NCBI RefSeq assembly: GCF_900129725.1
Contig: NZ_FQWQ01000001.1
Coordinates: 3,348,001-3,412,000 of the forward strand
DNA: 64,000 nt
Direction of reading: 5' to 3'
Origin: Chryseolinea serpens
GTDB lineage: Bacteria; Bacteroidota; Bacteroidia; Cytophagales; Cyclobacteriaceae
Part shown: positions 24,330-33,433 of the stretch, piece by piece
Layout: every line of letters starts with the position of its first letter
How positions within the stretch are numbered: position 1 is the stretch's first letter
Made by a program: the position numbers and the translations under genes
Notes under the pieces: model-generated
Databases searched by the model: none
Seen by the model: only the letters and a program-made list of their open reading frames with translations
What the model was told of the DNA's origin: nothing

Positions 24330-25128
24330 GGCGACGGCTGTCTACAGCCTTCCTCACAGAACCGTGTTGATGCAACAATTGTTCGGCCTCGGCATAGGGA
24401 ATTTTCAGTTCATCCATCACCATTTTCACGCCGCGGTCCACCAGCTTTTCGTTGGTCAGTTGCATGTCCACCATTTTGTTGCCCCGTACGTGGCCCAACT
24501 TGATCATGACGGTGGTGGACACCATGTTGAGCGCGAGCTTTTGGGCGGTGCCGGCTTTCATGCGCGTGCTGCCGGTAACAAATTCAGGACCGGTGATCAC
24601 CTCCACGGGGAAGTCGGCCTGCGCGGCCACAGCGGAGTTGCTGTTGCACACGATGCAGCCCGTGGCCACCCCGTTGGCACGAGCTTCTTTCAGACCGCCG
24701 ATCACGTAGGGCGTGCGGCCGGACGCGGCGATGCCGATGAGCACATCTTGTCGGTTGATGGAATGTTCTTCCAGGTCTTTCCACGCTTGCGTGGGATTGT
24801 CTTCTGCATTTTCCACGGCCTTGCGGATGGCGCCGTCGCCGCCGGCGATGATGCCGATCACCCGGCCGTGGGGCACGCCGTAGGTCGGCGGTATCTCCGA
24901 AGCATCGACCACCCCAAGCCTGCCGCTGGTGCCGGCGCCGATATAGAACAGCCGGCCGCCGTGCTGCATGCGGTCGACGATGGCGTTGACCAGGGCTTCG
25001 ATCTGGGGGATCGCCTTTTCGATGGCCAGGGGCACGCTCTTGTCTTCGCGGTTGATGTTGGCCAGCAGGTCGTGCACGCTCATGTGCTCCAGGTGGTCGT
25101 AGTGCGATGCGCCCTCGGTGGTAGCCAT
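24322..25128 (-). CDS. murQ: N-acetylmuramic acid 6-phosphate etherase
   Basis: 268 residues, SIS-domain lyase that turns MurNAc-6-P into GlcNAc-6-P and D-lactate. The signature GAGTSGRLGVVDASEIPPTY and the later EVITGPEFVTGSTRMKAGT are typical of MurQ. Start is four bases downstream of the kinase stop. Together with the kinase it forms a peptidoglycan sugar recycling unit in the cytoplasm. Confidence 0.95.
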   Translation of the reverse strand: MATTEGASHYDHLEHMSVHDLLANINREDKSVPLAIEKAIPQIEALVNAIVDRMQHGGRLFYIGAGTSGRLGVVDASEIPPTYGVPHGRVIGIIAGGDGAIRKAVENAEDNPTQAWKDLEEHSINRQDVLIGIAASGRTPYVIGGLKEARANGVATGCIVCNSNSAVAAQADFPVEVITGPEFVTGSTRMKAGTAQKLALNMVSTTVMIKLGHVRGNKMVDMQLTNEKLVDRGVKMVMDELKIPYAEAEQLLHQHGSVRKAVDSRRHA

Positions 25129-25131
25129 GGC

Positions 25132-25977
25132 TCAGTTCAGATCTTTCTTATGGAACAGGGTGAGGCCGGCAATGGGACCTTCCAGGATATTCTTGACCGT
25201 GATGCCTTTGTCGTTGGCCACCTGGCGAAGAATGTCGCTGAAGTAGAACGAGATGGAGCCGGTGAAGTGCACCTTCAGGTTTTTATAGTTCTCGTACTTC
25301 ATCACGTTGTTCTCGTAGAATTCCGAGAAGCTGTTATAGACGAGTTCGTAGCAATACGGTTCTTTGAGGTGTTGGAAAATAAATTTGGTGAAGCTGGCCA
25401 GGAAAGCGCTGGGGCGCTCTTGCTGGTACACTTTCTCCAAAAACTCTTCGCGGGTGAGCGGGAAGCGCTCGTGAAATTGCTTGCGCAGTCCTTCGGGCAT
25501 TATTTCGCGCAGGTAGTCTACCAAAAATTTCCGCCCGATATTGGCGCCCGAGCCTTCATCGGCAAGGATCCATCCCAAATTAGCTACGTTGCCGACGATG
25601 TTCTGGCCGTCATACAAACAGGAGTTGGAGCCGGTACCCATGATGCAGGCGATGCCGGGTTCGTGGCCGCACAACGCGCGCGCCGCTGCCAACAGGTCCC
25701 ATCCGATCTCGATGTGGGCTTCGGGAAAAAATTCCAGGAATGCGCTCTTGATGGTGAGTTGATTTTTCATTGACGATACGCCGGCGCCATAGAAAAATAT
25801 TTTTGTCACCGGGTGCTTGATGCGGGGCAGCAGCACCTCGTGTACGTTTTTCTTCAAGTCTTCGATGGGCTGATAATAGGGGTTGAAGCCCGGGGTGCCG
25901 GCCTGATCGATGGTGCCATCGGCTTCCAGGAGTCTCCAGTCGGTCTTGGAGCCTCCGCTATCTGCTATAAGAATCAT
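25132..25977 (-). CDS. N-acetylglucosamine/MurNAc kinase-like (BadF/BadG ASKHA family)
   Basis: 281 residues with the ASKHA phosphate-1 loop ADSGGSKTDWRL at the N-terminus, the GTGSNSCLYDG phosphate-2 segment and a C-terminal adenosine loop (FTGSISFYFSDILR). This family phosphorylates GlcNAc or related amino sugars. Being next to murQ points to a sugar kinase of peptidoglycan turnover. First gene of the three-gene operon. Confidence 0.88.
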   Translation of the reverse strand: MILIADSGGSKTDWRLLEADGTIDQAGTPGFNPYYQPIEDLKKNVHEVLLPRIKHPVTKIFFYGAGVSSMKNQLTIKSAFLEFFPEAHIEIGWDLLAAARALCGHEPGIACIMGTGSNSCLYDGQNIVGNVANLGWILADEGSGANIGRKFLVDYLREIMPEGLRKQFHERFPLTREEFLEKVYQQERPSAFLASFTKFIFQHLKEPYCYELVYNSFSEFYENNVMKYENYKNLKVHFTGSISFYFSDILRQVANDKGITVKNILEGPIAGLTLFHKKDLN

Positions 25978-26113
25978 TTGCTAAAGGTAAGTGTATTTCG
26001 TGGGACTGAGTTATACTACATCGTTAACGTAAAATCATCGCAAAGCTAAAATTTGTATTTAACAGAAAAAACAGAAGTGGACAATGTGTTCGTGTGCGAA
26101 CAGATTTTTTCGA

Positions 26114-26353
26114 TCAGTGTTTCAACTTGCCGATGACCGTGAAGCGGTCGAACACATTTTCGGTGTGTGGAGCGTCCTTCAGTTCGTCGGTGAGGTCCTG
26201 GCCGGCCCAGTGTTCGTAATGTTTTCCTCGCAGCCAGAGACGCGAGCGTGTGACATCGTAGATCAGTCCGTTGTAGGCGACCCACACTTCGGGCTTGTCC
26301 TGCCCGTTGCGCAGGGCCAGGTAAGCGCGTGTGTACTCAGGGAGATTGTCCAT
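26114..26353 (-). CDS. Small cytochrome b5-like heme-binding protein
   Basis: 79 residues. VWVAYNGLIYDVTRSRLW followed by GKHYEHWAGQDLTDEL is the shape of the short cytochrome b5/MAPR-type domain (Y/F-x-x-x-Y and H-x-x-W-A-G-x-D). Heme binding is expected by family. It is encoded one base after the RDD membrane protein, so both are probably cotranscribed and may interact at the inner membrane. Confidence 0.78.
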   Translation of the reverse strand: MDNLPEYTRAYLALRNGQDKPEVWVAYNGLIYDVTRSRLWLRGKHYEHWAGQDLTDELKDAPHTENVFDRFTVIGKLKH

Positions 26354-26354
26354 T

Positions 26355-27083
26355 TCACCTTCCAGCCGTTAGGCTGTTGTAGTCCTTCACGATGGTATAC
26401 AGAAATTCGGAGGGCGGCAAATCGGATTGTATGCCCAGCATGCCTTTGATCTTTTCGGTGATGATCTCCAGGGGTTGGTATGTTCCATGGTCGCGGTTGG
26501 CGTCGAGGGCGCGCTGGATCACCTCGATGTCGCGCGTGCTCAGTTGGACCACCTGCTCAAATGTTGGAACATAGGTTGTCTCGGGCACGATGAACACGTC
26601 GCTGGAGTTGATCTCCTTATGTTGGGCCAGTTTCACCACGGTTGTTCCGGCAACGATGTCGCCGAGCCGTTGGCCCTTCCCGCCGACGGCGATGATGATC
26701 ACCGCCACTGCCCCACCAAAGAAGCCAAAATCCACGATGGCGAACAGCCACCGGAAAATGTAGCCGCCTACAGAGGCGGGTGTGCCGTCGAGACGGATCA
26801 CCTGTATTTTCATGGCGTGCTTGCCGGGGGTTTGACCGTTCATGAAAATCTCAAAAAACAGACCGTAGAACATAAACGGGAACACCAGGAAGATCAGACC
26901 CAGGCTGATCATGAGGGCCTCATTTTCGAATGCTTTCATGCCCACCATAAGGGCTATAACCAACATGAAATAGAGAAAAAGGATGAGCCGGTCGATCAGA
27001 TAGGCCACGATGCGGTCGCCGATGCTGGCCAACGGATAGTCAATAAAAACATTTTGTGTGGTGCGTACTCGAATGGTTTGCAT
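26355..27083 (-). CDS. RDD family membrane protein
   Basis: 242 residues. Starts with VFIDYPLASIGDRIVAYLIDRLIL, with the Arg-Asp-Asp-type signature RIVAYLIDR in the first helix, then helices at about 34-52, 58-82 and 105-130 (FRWLFAIVDFGFFGGAVAV). RDD proteins are Na+/H+ antiporter-like or transport-related proteins of unknown substrate. Divergent from the M19 dipeptidase; in other Bacteroidota it often neighbours the SpoIIM-DUF58 cluster, as here. Confidence 0.85.
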   Translation of the reverse strand: MQTIRVRTTQNVFIDYPLASIGDRIVAYLIDRLILFLYFMLVIALMVGMKAFENEALMISLGLIFLVFPFMFYGLFFEIFMNGQTPGKHAMKIQVIRLDGTPASVGGYIFRWLFAIVDFGFFGGAVAVIIIAVGGKGQRLGDIVAGTTVVKLAQHKEINSSDVFIVPETTYVPTFEQVVQLSTRDIEVIQRALDANRDHGTYQPLEIITEKIKGMLGIQSDLPPSEFLYTIVKDYNSLTAGR

Positions 27084-27090
27084 CGCCTTC

Positions 27091-27098
27091 TATTTTTG
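27091..27098 (+). promoter_or_regulatory. -7 promoter box of the dipeptidase
   Basis: TATTTTTG fits TAnnTTTG, 27 bp before the ATG at 27126. A TTTG lies only ten bases upstream, too close to be a -33 element. Confidence 0.5.
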
Positions 27099-27125
27099 TG
27101 CAAATTTCAAATTAAAGCATTAACC

Positions 27126-28376
27126 ATGAAATTTACTTCTGTCCTGCTGGGAATAACCGCTATTGCCCTTATTGCCTGCCAGGAAAAGAAGACGGAAGCC
27201 GCTTCCGATGAGGCGCTCCGCAACCAGGCCCGGGAGTTGGCCCAAAAATTTATTCTCGTCGACACACACGTCGACTTTCCCGAACGGCTCCAGGAGATTC
27301 ATTTCCAGTTGGCACCCGAAAATCTGGGCATCCCCGTAAACGATGAGAGAGGCGACTTCGATTTTGAGCGCGCCCGCAAGGGGGGCCTCGACGCACCTTT
27401 CATGTCCATCTACATCCCCTCGCGCTATCAAAAAATTGCCGACAACGGCAAGGGGCTGGCCGATTCCCTCATCAACCTGATCGAAGGCATTGCCACTGCT
27501 CTTCCCGACAAATATGCCCTGGCCAAAACGCCGCAAGACATTGAAGCCAACACCAAGGCCGGCAAAATTTCCCTGCCCATGGGCATGGAGAACGGTGCGC
27601 CCCTGGGGAACAAACTTGAAAACGTGAAGTACTTCTATGACCGCGGGATCCGCTACATCACGCTCACACACGCCAAGAACAACCAGATCTGCGACTCGTC
27701 TTATGACAGCGCGGCCTTGTGGAACGGACTCAGCCCTTTTGGCGAAAAAGTAGTGGCCGAAATGCAGCGCACCGGCATCATGGTAGACATTTCACACGTT
27801 ACCGACAGCACATTCTTTGACGTGATCCGCATCGCCAAAGCACCGCTCATCGCCTCGCATTCGTCGTGCCGGTTTTTTACACCGGGTTTTCAGCGCAACA
27901 TGTCGGACGACATGATCAAAGCGCTCGGCAAAAATGGCGGTGTGATCCAGATCAATTTCGGCGCTTCCTTCCTGGATTCGCTGGCGCGTACGAACGCCGC
28001 CCTGCTGGATACCTTGGAGAAAAAATTGAAGGCGCAAGGCCTTAGCTCACGCGACTCGGCCGCGCAGCCGGTCATCGACCAGTATTCAAAAAGTCATGTG
28101 GCACTGTATTCGGATGTGGAGCGCGTGGCCGATCATATCGACCATGTGGTGAAGCTTATCGGCATCGACCACGTGGGCATCGGTTCCGACTTCGACGGCG
28201 TGGGCGACAGCCTGCCGCTGGGACTGAAGGACGTGTCCGAGTATCCGAATTTATTCTATGTGTTATTGAAACGCGGCTATTCGCCTGAAGACATTGAAAA
28301 GATCTGCTCCAAAAATGTTTTCCGGGTGTGGAATGAAGTGATCGCCGCTTCACAGGCGTCGGCGTCTGTGAAGTAG
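27126..28376 (+). CDS. Membrane (M19) dipeptidase lipoprotein
   Basis: 416 residues. Signal peptide with lipobox LIAC (Cys19), so it is an outer-leaflet lipoprotein. Catalytic-site pattern of the M19 renal-dipeptidase family: DTHVD with H-x-D near residue 42, MVDISHV, IASHSSCR and GIGSDFDG. These enzymes use two zinc ions to split dipeptides, including those containing D-amino acids. ATG 27126 is chosen; the frame is open further upstream but overlaps the RDD gene. It is upstream of the SpoIIM cluster on the same strand with a 70-bp gap. Confidence 0.92.
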   Translation: MKFTSVLLGITAIALIACQEKKTEAASDEALRNQARELAQKFILVDTHVDFPERLQEIHFQLAPENLGIPVNDERGDFDFERARKGGLDAPFMSIYIPSRYQKIADNGKGLADSLINLIEGIATALPDKYALAKTPQDIEANTKAGKISLPMGMENGAPLGNKLENVKYFYDRGIRYITLTHAKNNQICDSSYDSAALWNGLSPFGEKVVAEMQRTGIMVDISHVTDSTFFDVIRIAKAPLIASHSSCRFFTPGFQRNMSDDMIKALGKNGGVIQINFGASFLDSLARTNAALLDTLEKKLKAQGLSSRDSAAQPVIDQYSKSHVALYSDVERVADHIDHVVKLIGIDHVGIGSDFDGVGDSLPLGLKDVSEYPNLFYVLLKRGYSPEDIEKICSKNVFRVWNEVIAASQASASVK

Positions 28377-28449
28377 GCCATAAAAAAAAATATGAAGTAG
28401 CTTCGCCGGCGAGGCGGGCAATGAAACAAGTTATCCAAGAGGTGGAACA

Positions 28450-29409
28450 ATGAAGGAGGCGGCTTTTATAAAACAGAACAAATCCCGTTGGGAGGAGTTT
28501 GAGCACGTTGTCAAAAATCAGCAGCAGGCGCCGCCGGACCGGCTGGCGGAACTGTTCATCCAGGTGACCGACGATCTTTCGTTTGCCCGCACGCAATACC
28601 CCAACAGCCGCACCACAAATTATCTGAACGCGCTCGCCAGCAAGGTTCACCTGGAGATCTATAAAAACAAAAAAGAAGAGCGCAACCGTTTTATCACCTT
28701 CTGGAAATACGAATTGCCCGAGGTGATGTACAACACGCAAAAGCCCTTGTTGTACTCCTTTATCATCTTTATCGTGGCAGCCCTCATCGGCGCGGTCTCC
28801 GCGCGCTACGACGACACGTTTGTGCGGCTCATCCTGGGCGACGGCTATGTGAACATGACGCTGGAAAATATCAAGAACGGCAATCCCACTGCCGTGTATG
28901 GCGACTCCGGGCCGGTGATGATGTTTTTCATGATCACCATCAACAACATCTACGTTTCCTTCCGGGTATTCGTGTTCGGGATTTTTGCATCTCTGGGAAC
29001 TGGATACGATTTATTCAACAACGGCTTGATGGTGGGTGCCTTCGTCATGTTCTTTTCCCTGGAGCAACAATTAGGGCAAGCCCTGCCTGTGATCATGCTG
29101 CACGGCACTATCGAATTGACGTCGATCGTGATAGCCGGAGCGGCAGGATTTGTGATGGGGAACAGCCTGCTGTTTCCCGGCACCTATTCGCGGTTAGCTT
29201 CGTTCAAAATGGGAGGCTTGAAGGGGCTGAAGATCGTGATGGGATTGGTTCCCTTCTTTATCCTGGCCGGATTCATCGAGTCTTTTATCACCCGCTACGC
29301 TTTTATGCATTGGAGCCTGAAAACTTTTATCATATCCCTTTCAGCGCTGCTTATGGTTTATTATTTTGTCATCTACCCCCTACGCCTCAAACGCCATGGA
29401 AAATTTTAA
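28450..29409 (+). CDS. SpoIIM-family membrane protein
   Basis: 319 residues with a cytoplasmic helical N-terminal ~100 residues, then about six membrane helices. The DUF95/SpoIIM signature is seen in FFMITINNIYVSFRVFVFGI and the following GTGYDLFNNGLMVGA. In Bacteroidota it occurs with RDD, DUF4129, MoxR and DUF58 genes and is not sporulation-related; the set probably builds or maintains an envelope or gliding-related function. Its 3' end overlaps the next gene by 14 bp. Confidence 0.88.
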   Translation: MKEAAFIKQNKSRWEEFEHVVKNQQQAPPDRLAELFIQVTDDLSFARTQYPNSRTTNYLNALASKVHLEIYKNKKEERNRFITFWKYELPEVMYNTQKPLLYSFIIFIVAALIGAVSARYDDTFVRLILGDGYVNMTLENIKNGNPTAVYGDSGPVMMFFMITINNIYVSFRVFVFGIFASLGTGYDLFNNGLMVGAFVMFFSLEQQLGQALPVIMLHGTIELTSIVIAGAAGFVMGNSLLFPGTYSRLASFKMGGLKGLKIVMGLVPFFILAGFIESFITRYAFMHWSLKTFIISLSALLMVYYFVIYPLRLKRHGKF

Positions 29410-30382
29410 AGCAATTGAATTTCATCGCACACGCGACTTCAGCAACAAGGTGAATGTTACGTTCGAGTTTATTCGACAGAACTTCAAAGGTCTCGGCAAA
29501 AGTCTGCTGTTCATCGCGGGACCGCCTGTTGTCGTAACCGGTCTGATGTTGGGCTCGTTCATGACGGATCTGCAAACCCTCACCCGTAGCATGGCGCGTT
29601 TCGGCTCGCCCGACACGATCTCGGACTCCTTTATGAGCCCCGTCTTTTGGCTTCAGATCTTTTTGATGATCGTCTTCTCGGTGGTGAGTTCGGTGATGGC
29701 CCTGTCGACCATCAACAATTACGTTGTTCTTTACGATGAAAAGAAGACCAATAAAATTGAGTTCAGCGACGTTTGGGAACGCGTACGCAGCACATTCTGG
29801 ATGTATTTCGGCACGGTGTTCTTCTTTTTCCTGTTGCTCATTGCCGTCTATGTGGTCATTGTCATTTTCGTGATCGTGTTGGCCAAGATCTCGACGGCCC
29901 TGGTCGTGTTGGCCGGTTTTGCCATATTCTTCTTTTTCATCTATGCGGCACTCGCGGCCTCCCTCACCTTCATTATACGCACCTATGAAAAAAAGGAGTT
30001 TTTTGAAGCGATCGGCCGGTCCTTCATGCTGATTCGGGGCAAATGGTGGAGCACCTTCGGTCTTCTTTTCGTGCTGAGCATCATCGGGACCGTCATTTCT
30101 TACATCGTCTCTATTCCTTACTATGCCCTTACTTTCGTGAATGCCCTGCACAGCACCTCGACCGACGCATTTGAGGCGCCGTCGTCGAGCATGAACATCC
30201 TGTCGATAGCCTTCTTTTCAGTGTCTTACCTGATACAAGTCATGTTGAGTACACTACCGAACCTCGGCATCGCGTTCCAGTATTTTAACCTGGTCGAACG
30301 TAAAGAGGCTCCCGGTCTGATGAAGCACATCGACAACCTGGGCAACGAGGGACCAGCTCCTTCACACGAAGAACAATACTAA
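29396..30382 (+). CDS. Polytopic membrane protein of the SpoIIM-DUF58 cluster
   Basis: 328 residues from MENFKAIEFHRTRDFS, with about six hydrophobic segments (e.g. LLFIAGPPVVVTGLML, LQIFLMIVFSVVSSVMAL, FFFFLLLIAVYVVIVIFVIV). Two acidic stretches follow the first helices, and the C-terminus is soluble. No catalytic motif. ATG at 29396 is preferred to an upstream in-frame start since that lies deeper in spoIIM. Position makes it a component of the same membrane complex. Confidence 0.75.
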   Translation: MENFKAIEFHRTRDFSNKVNVTFEFIRQNFKGLGKSLLFIAGPPVVVTGLMLGSFMTDLQTLTRSMARFGSPDTISDSFMSPVFWLQIFLMIVFSVVSSVMALSTINNYVVLYDEKKTNKIEFSDVWERVRSTFWMYFGTVFFFFLLLIAVYVVIVIFVIVLAKISTALVVLAGFAIFFFFIYAALAASLTFIIRTYEKKEFFEAIGRSFMLIRGKWWSTFGLLFVLSIIGTVISYIVSIPYYALTFVNALHSTSTDAFEAPSSSMNILSIAFFSVSYLIQVMLSTLPNLGIAFQYFNLVERKEAPGLMKHIDNLGNEGPAPSHEEQY

Positions 30383-30410
30383 CAACAGTCCTTAATAACA
30401 GCGGAAGAAC

Positions 30411-31229
30411 GTGAAACGGATCGCGGGCCTAGTCATTCTTTTTTTGTCGTTTACATCCCTTGCCAGCGCCCAGGAAGATTCCGTGGACGTGAACACAGAC
30501 TCCACTAACTCGGGCGGCAGTGACTCCGTTTTTCAGCACGATCAAAATATTTTTTCGAACGAAGAGGACGATGAAGACGATGATAAGGTTTTTAACGCGC
30601 CACCGGATTCCACCGCCGTCACCGCGCGGAGTTTTGATGCCGAACGGATCGAGGAATTAAAAAACGATCCTGCATTTCAGTACCAGAAACCGGCCACGGT
30701 AGGAGAAAGTCTTTGGGACCGTCTCATGAGCTATTTGGCCGAATTCTTCTCTTCGCTGTTTCGCAACGCCGTGGGCACCAATTGGGGCCGCGTGATCACT
30801 TTCCTGGTGGGCTTTGGAGTCGTCATTGTTATTATCCTTACCATCTTGCGGATCAATGCCTTCCGCATCTTCTATGCCGGCGAAGGTGCCAGCATCATCC
30901 GCTACGGCGCATTGGACGAGAACATTCATGAAATGGATTTTGAGAAACTGATCCGTGAAGCCGCCGCCCGGAACGATCATCGCGCCGGCGTACGGCTCAT
31001 TTTTCTGTATGCCCTGAAAATACTTTCCGATAAAGGCTTCGTGCATTGGGAGCAAGGCAAAACCAATCACGATTATCTTGCCGAATTAAAAAATGCCGAG
31101 CTCCACGACGGCTTTCACGAACTGAACTATTATTTCGAATATGCCTGGTATGGCAATTTCAACATCAATGCCACCATGTTTTCGACCGTACAGAAGACGT
31201 TCAGCACCTGGAGGAGCAAGCTAGCGTAG
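30411..31229 (+). CDS. DUF4129 domain protein
   Basis: 272 residues, GTG start. Signal peptide (1-21) followed by an acidic low-complexity linker (EEDDEDDDKVF), one membrane helix around 135-160 (VITFLVGFGVVIVIILTIL), and a C-terminal cytosolic DUF4129 domain ending in NYYFEYAWYGNFNINATMF. This C-terminal domain also occurs at the end of transglutaminase-like membrane proteins. The next gene starts eight bases after the stop. Confidence 0.82.
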   Translation: MKRIAGLVILFLSFTSLASAQEDSVDVNTDSTNSGGSDSVFQHDQNIFSNEEDDEDDDKVFNAPPDSTAVTARSFDAERIEELKNDPAFQYQKPATVGESLWDRLMSYLAEFFSSLFRNAVGTNWGRVITFLVGFGVVIVIILTILRINAFRIFYAGEGASIIRYGALDENIHEMDFEKLIREAAARNDHRAGVRLIFLYALKILSDKGFVHWEQGKTNHDYLAELKNAELHDGFHELNYYFEYAWYGNFNINATMFSTVQKTFSTWRSKLA

Positions 31230-31236
31230 GCCGTTT

Positions 31237-32412
31237 ATGAAAGATTGGAAATACATACTCTATATCAGCGCGGCCTTCGGATTCTTCCTGTTGCTGAAAC
31301 TCCTCAGTCCGAAGCAGCATGACTGGACGGTTACTTTTGCACAGGAGGACCAGAATCCCTATGGCGCTTACGTCTTCAATGCCGTGTTGCCCGGGCTGTT
31401 TCCACAGGGCATTCATCACACCTATAAAACCGTTTACGAACTCAAAGACTCCCTGCCAAAGGCCGCCAATGTATTGATTGTGGCCTCCAACTTCTCCGGC
31501 TCGAAGGAAGATACCGACGTTTTGTTGGATCATGTGAACAAAGGTGGTTTCGTGTTTATCTCCACGCAATATTTCTATGGCCACTTTGGCGACACCTTAA
31601 GCCTGAACACGTCCGACTTTTTATTTTCAGGCAACAACGACCTCTTCAACCAGGACAGCAGCTACCTGAAGTTTGCCGCCCCGGCAATGGATACCGCGCA
31701 ACACTACGCGTTCCGGACGAACGACATCCACAACTATTTCACCCGGTTCGACACCACGCGCACCACCGTGATCGCCCGCAATGAATTGAACCAGCCGATC
31801 ACCCTCCGCGTGAAATGGGGCCAGGGCAGTTTTATTTTGAACACCACTCCCATGGCGTTCACCAACATCCACCTGCTGGACCGGCAAAACCACCGTTTCC
31901 TTTCCAACACACTCTCCTATCTGCCCCCCACTCCGCTCTGGTGGACGGAATATTACCAGCTGGGCCGCCGGGAGATCTCCACGCCGCTGCGTTTCATCCT
32001 CACCACCGAACCGCTGCGATGGGCATATTACATCACCCTCGTGGCACTGCTGGTGTTCATGGTCTTTGAGATGAAGCGCAAGCAACGCATCATCCCCATC
32101 ATCAAACCCCTGGCCAACACCACGCTGGACTTCGTGCACACGATCGGCAACCTGTACTACCAGCGCGCCGAACACAAGAACATTGCCGAGAAAAGAATTC
32201 ACTATTTTGCGGACCAGCTTCGCACCCGCTATTGGTTGACCCACATCGTGTTCGACGAAAATTTCGTCCAGACGCTGACACAAAAATCGGGGAAGCCGGA
32301 AGAGGAGGTTCGCGCACTGGTGAACATCATCGCTTATATTCAAAAGAACAAAACTATTTTGGCCGACATATTGATCGAGTTTGACGAACGACTGGAAAAA
32401 TTCAATCGCTGA
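31237..32412 (+). CDS. DUF4350 domain membrane protein
   Basis: 391 residues. N-terminal helix (about 5-23), a large domain resembling the DUF4350/ GldG-like fold (VTFAQEDQNPYGAYVFNAVL; NVLIVASNFSGSKEDTDVLL), a second helix at about 268-286 (WAYYITLVALLVFMVFEM) and a charged cytoplasmic tail. It is commonly found between DUF4129 and MoxR genes. Membrane part of the same cluster; function unknown. Confidence 0.8.
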   Translation: MKDWKYILYISAAFGFFLLLKLLSPKQHDWTVTFAQEDQNPYGAYVFNAVLPGLFPQGIHHTYKTVYELKDSLPKAANVLIVASNFSGSKEDTDVLLDHVNKGGFVFISTQYFYGHFGDTLSLNTSDFLFSGNNDLFNQDSSYLKFAAPAMDTAQHYAFRTNDIHNYFTRFDTTRTTVIARNELNQPITLRVKWGQGSFILNTTPMAFTNIHLLDRQNHRFLSNTLSYLPPTPLWWTEYYQLGRREISTPLRFILTTEPLRWAYYITLVALLVFMVFEMKRKQRIIPIIKPLANTTLDFVHTIGNLYYQRAEHKNIAEKRIHYFADQLRTRYWLTHIVFDENFVQTLTQKSGKPEEEVRALVNIIAYIQKNKTILADILIEFDERLEKFNR

Positions 32413-32455
32413 CGTTGCGAACGACGGCCACCACCTCAAAGAAAAAAAACACATC

Positions 32456-33433
32456 ATGGAAGAAAATGTATTTGAAAGCCGGCTCGACCTGCGCGCCCTA
32501 AACGAAAGCATCAAAAAAATAAGAGAAGAAGTGGGCAGGGTGCTCGTGGGACAGGAGCAAATGGTGGACCTCATCATCACCGCCATTCTGGCCGACGGCC
32601 ACGTGCTCATCGAAGGTGTTCCCGGCGTGGCGAAGACGTTGACGGCAAAGCTCGTGTCGAAAGTGATCTCCGTAAAGTTCAGCCGCATCCAATTCACGCC
32701 CGACCTCATGCCTTCAGATGTGCTGGGTACGTCCGTCTACAACGTGAAGAACTCCGCGTTTGAATTCAAGGCGGGGCCGATCTTCTCCAACATCGTGCTC
32801 ATCGACGAGATCAACCGCGCTCCCGCCAAGACACAGGCCGCCCTTTTCGAGGTGATGGAGGAACGGCAAGTCACCGTGGACGGCACAACCTATGCGATGG
32901 CGCCGCCCTACATCGTGGTGGCCACGCAAAACCCCATCGAACACGAAGGCACCTATCGTTTGCCCGAGGCGCAATTGGATCGTTTCCTGTTCAAGATCCA
33001 AGTGACCTATCCCTCGTTCGAGCAAGAGGTTTCTATTCTCGCCGGGCATCACGAACGCAAAAACACGCAACCGCTGACAGGCGTCACGGCCGTGCTCTCG
33101 GCCGAAGAGATCCGCAGCTACCGCGAAGTGGTCCGCCAGATCCATGTGGAAGACAACGTGCTGCGCTACATCGCCCAGATCATCCACGAGACCCGCAACA
33201 GCCCCGCGTTGTTCCTGGGAGCTTCACCGCGCGCCTCGGTGGCCATCCTGAACGCCACCAAAGCCTATGCCGCCTTGCACGGCCGCGACTTTGTGACGCC
33301 CGAAGACGTGAAAGTGATCGCCCTCCCCGTGTTGCGCCACCGCGTGATCCTCACCCCCGACAAAGAAATGGAGGGCGTGACCACCGATGACGTGGTGAAA
33401 CAGATCGTGGACAAAATTGAAGTGCCCCGCTAG
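32456..33433 (+). CDS. MoxR-family AAA+ ATPase
   Basis: 325 residues from MEENVFESRLD; an upstream in-frame Met (32381) would overlap the DUF4350 gene. Walker A GVPGVAKT (54-61), Walker B IVLIDEINRAPAKTQ and the sensor-1 region VVATQNPIEHEGTY are all present. MoxR ATPases act as chaperones for maturation of enzyme or membrane complexes and are typically encoded just before a DUF58 protein, as here. Confidence 0.93.
   Translation: MEENVFESRLDLRALNESIKKIREEVGRVLVGQEQMVDLIITAILADGHVLIEGVPGVAKTLTAKLVSKVISVKFSRIQFTPDLMPSDVLGTSVYNVKNSAFEFKAGPIFSNIVLIDEINRAPAKTQAALFEVMEERQVTVDGTTYAMAPPYIVVATQNPIEHEGTYRLPEAQLDRFLFKIQVTYPSFEQEVSILAGHHERKNTQPLTGVTAVLSAEEIRSYREVVRQIHVEDNVLRYIAQIIHETRNSPALFLGASPRASVAILNATKAYAALHGRDFVTPEDVKVIALPVLRHRVILTPDKEMEGVTTDDVVKQIVDKIEVPR

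Noticed and set aside
24319-25773. Plus-strand open frame of 484 codons
   Set aside because: Antisense to murQ and the sugar kinase; no signature, and composition is typical of shadow frames (His/Val/Ala-rich).
26427-27125. N-terminal extension of the dipeptidase frame
   Set aside because: It is antisense to the RDD gene and lies before the promoter; the lipobox signal peptide begins at 27126.
31627-32709. Minus-strand open frame of 360 codons
   Set aside because: Antisense to DUF4350 and MoxR genes with no motif.
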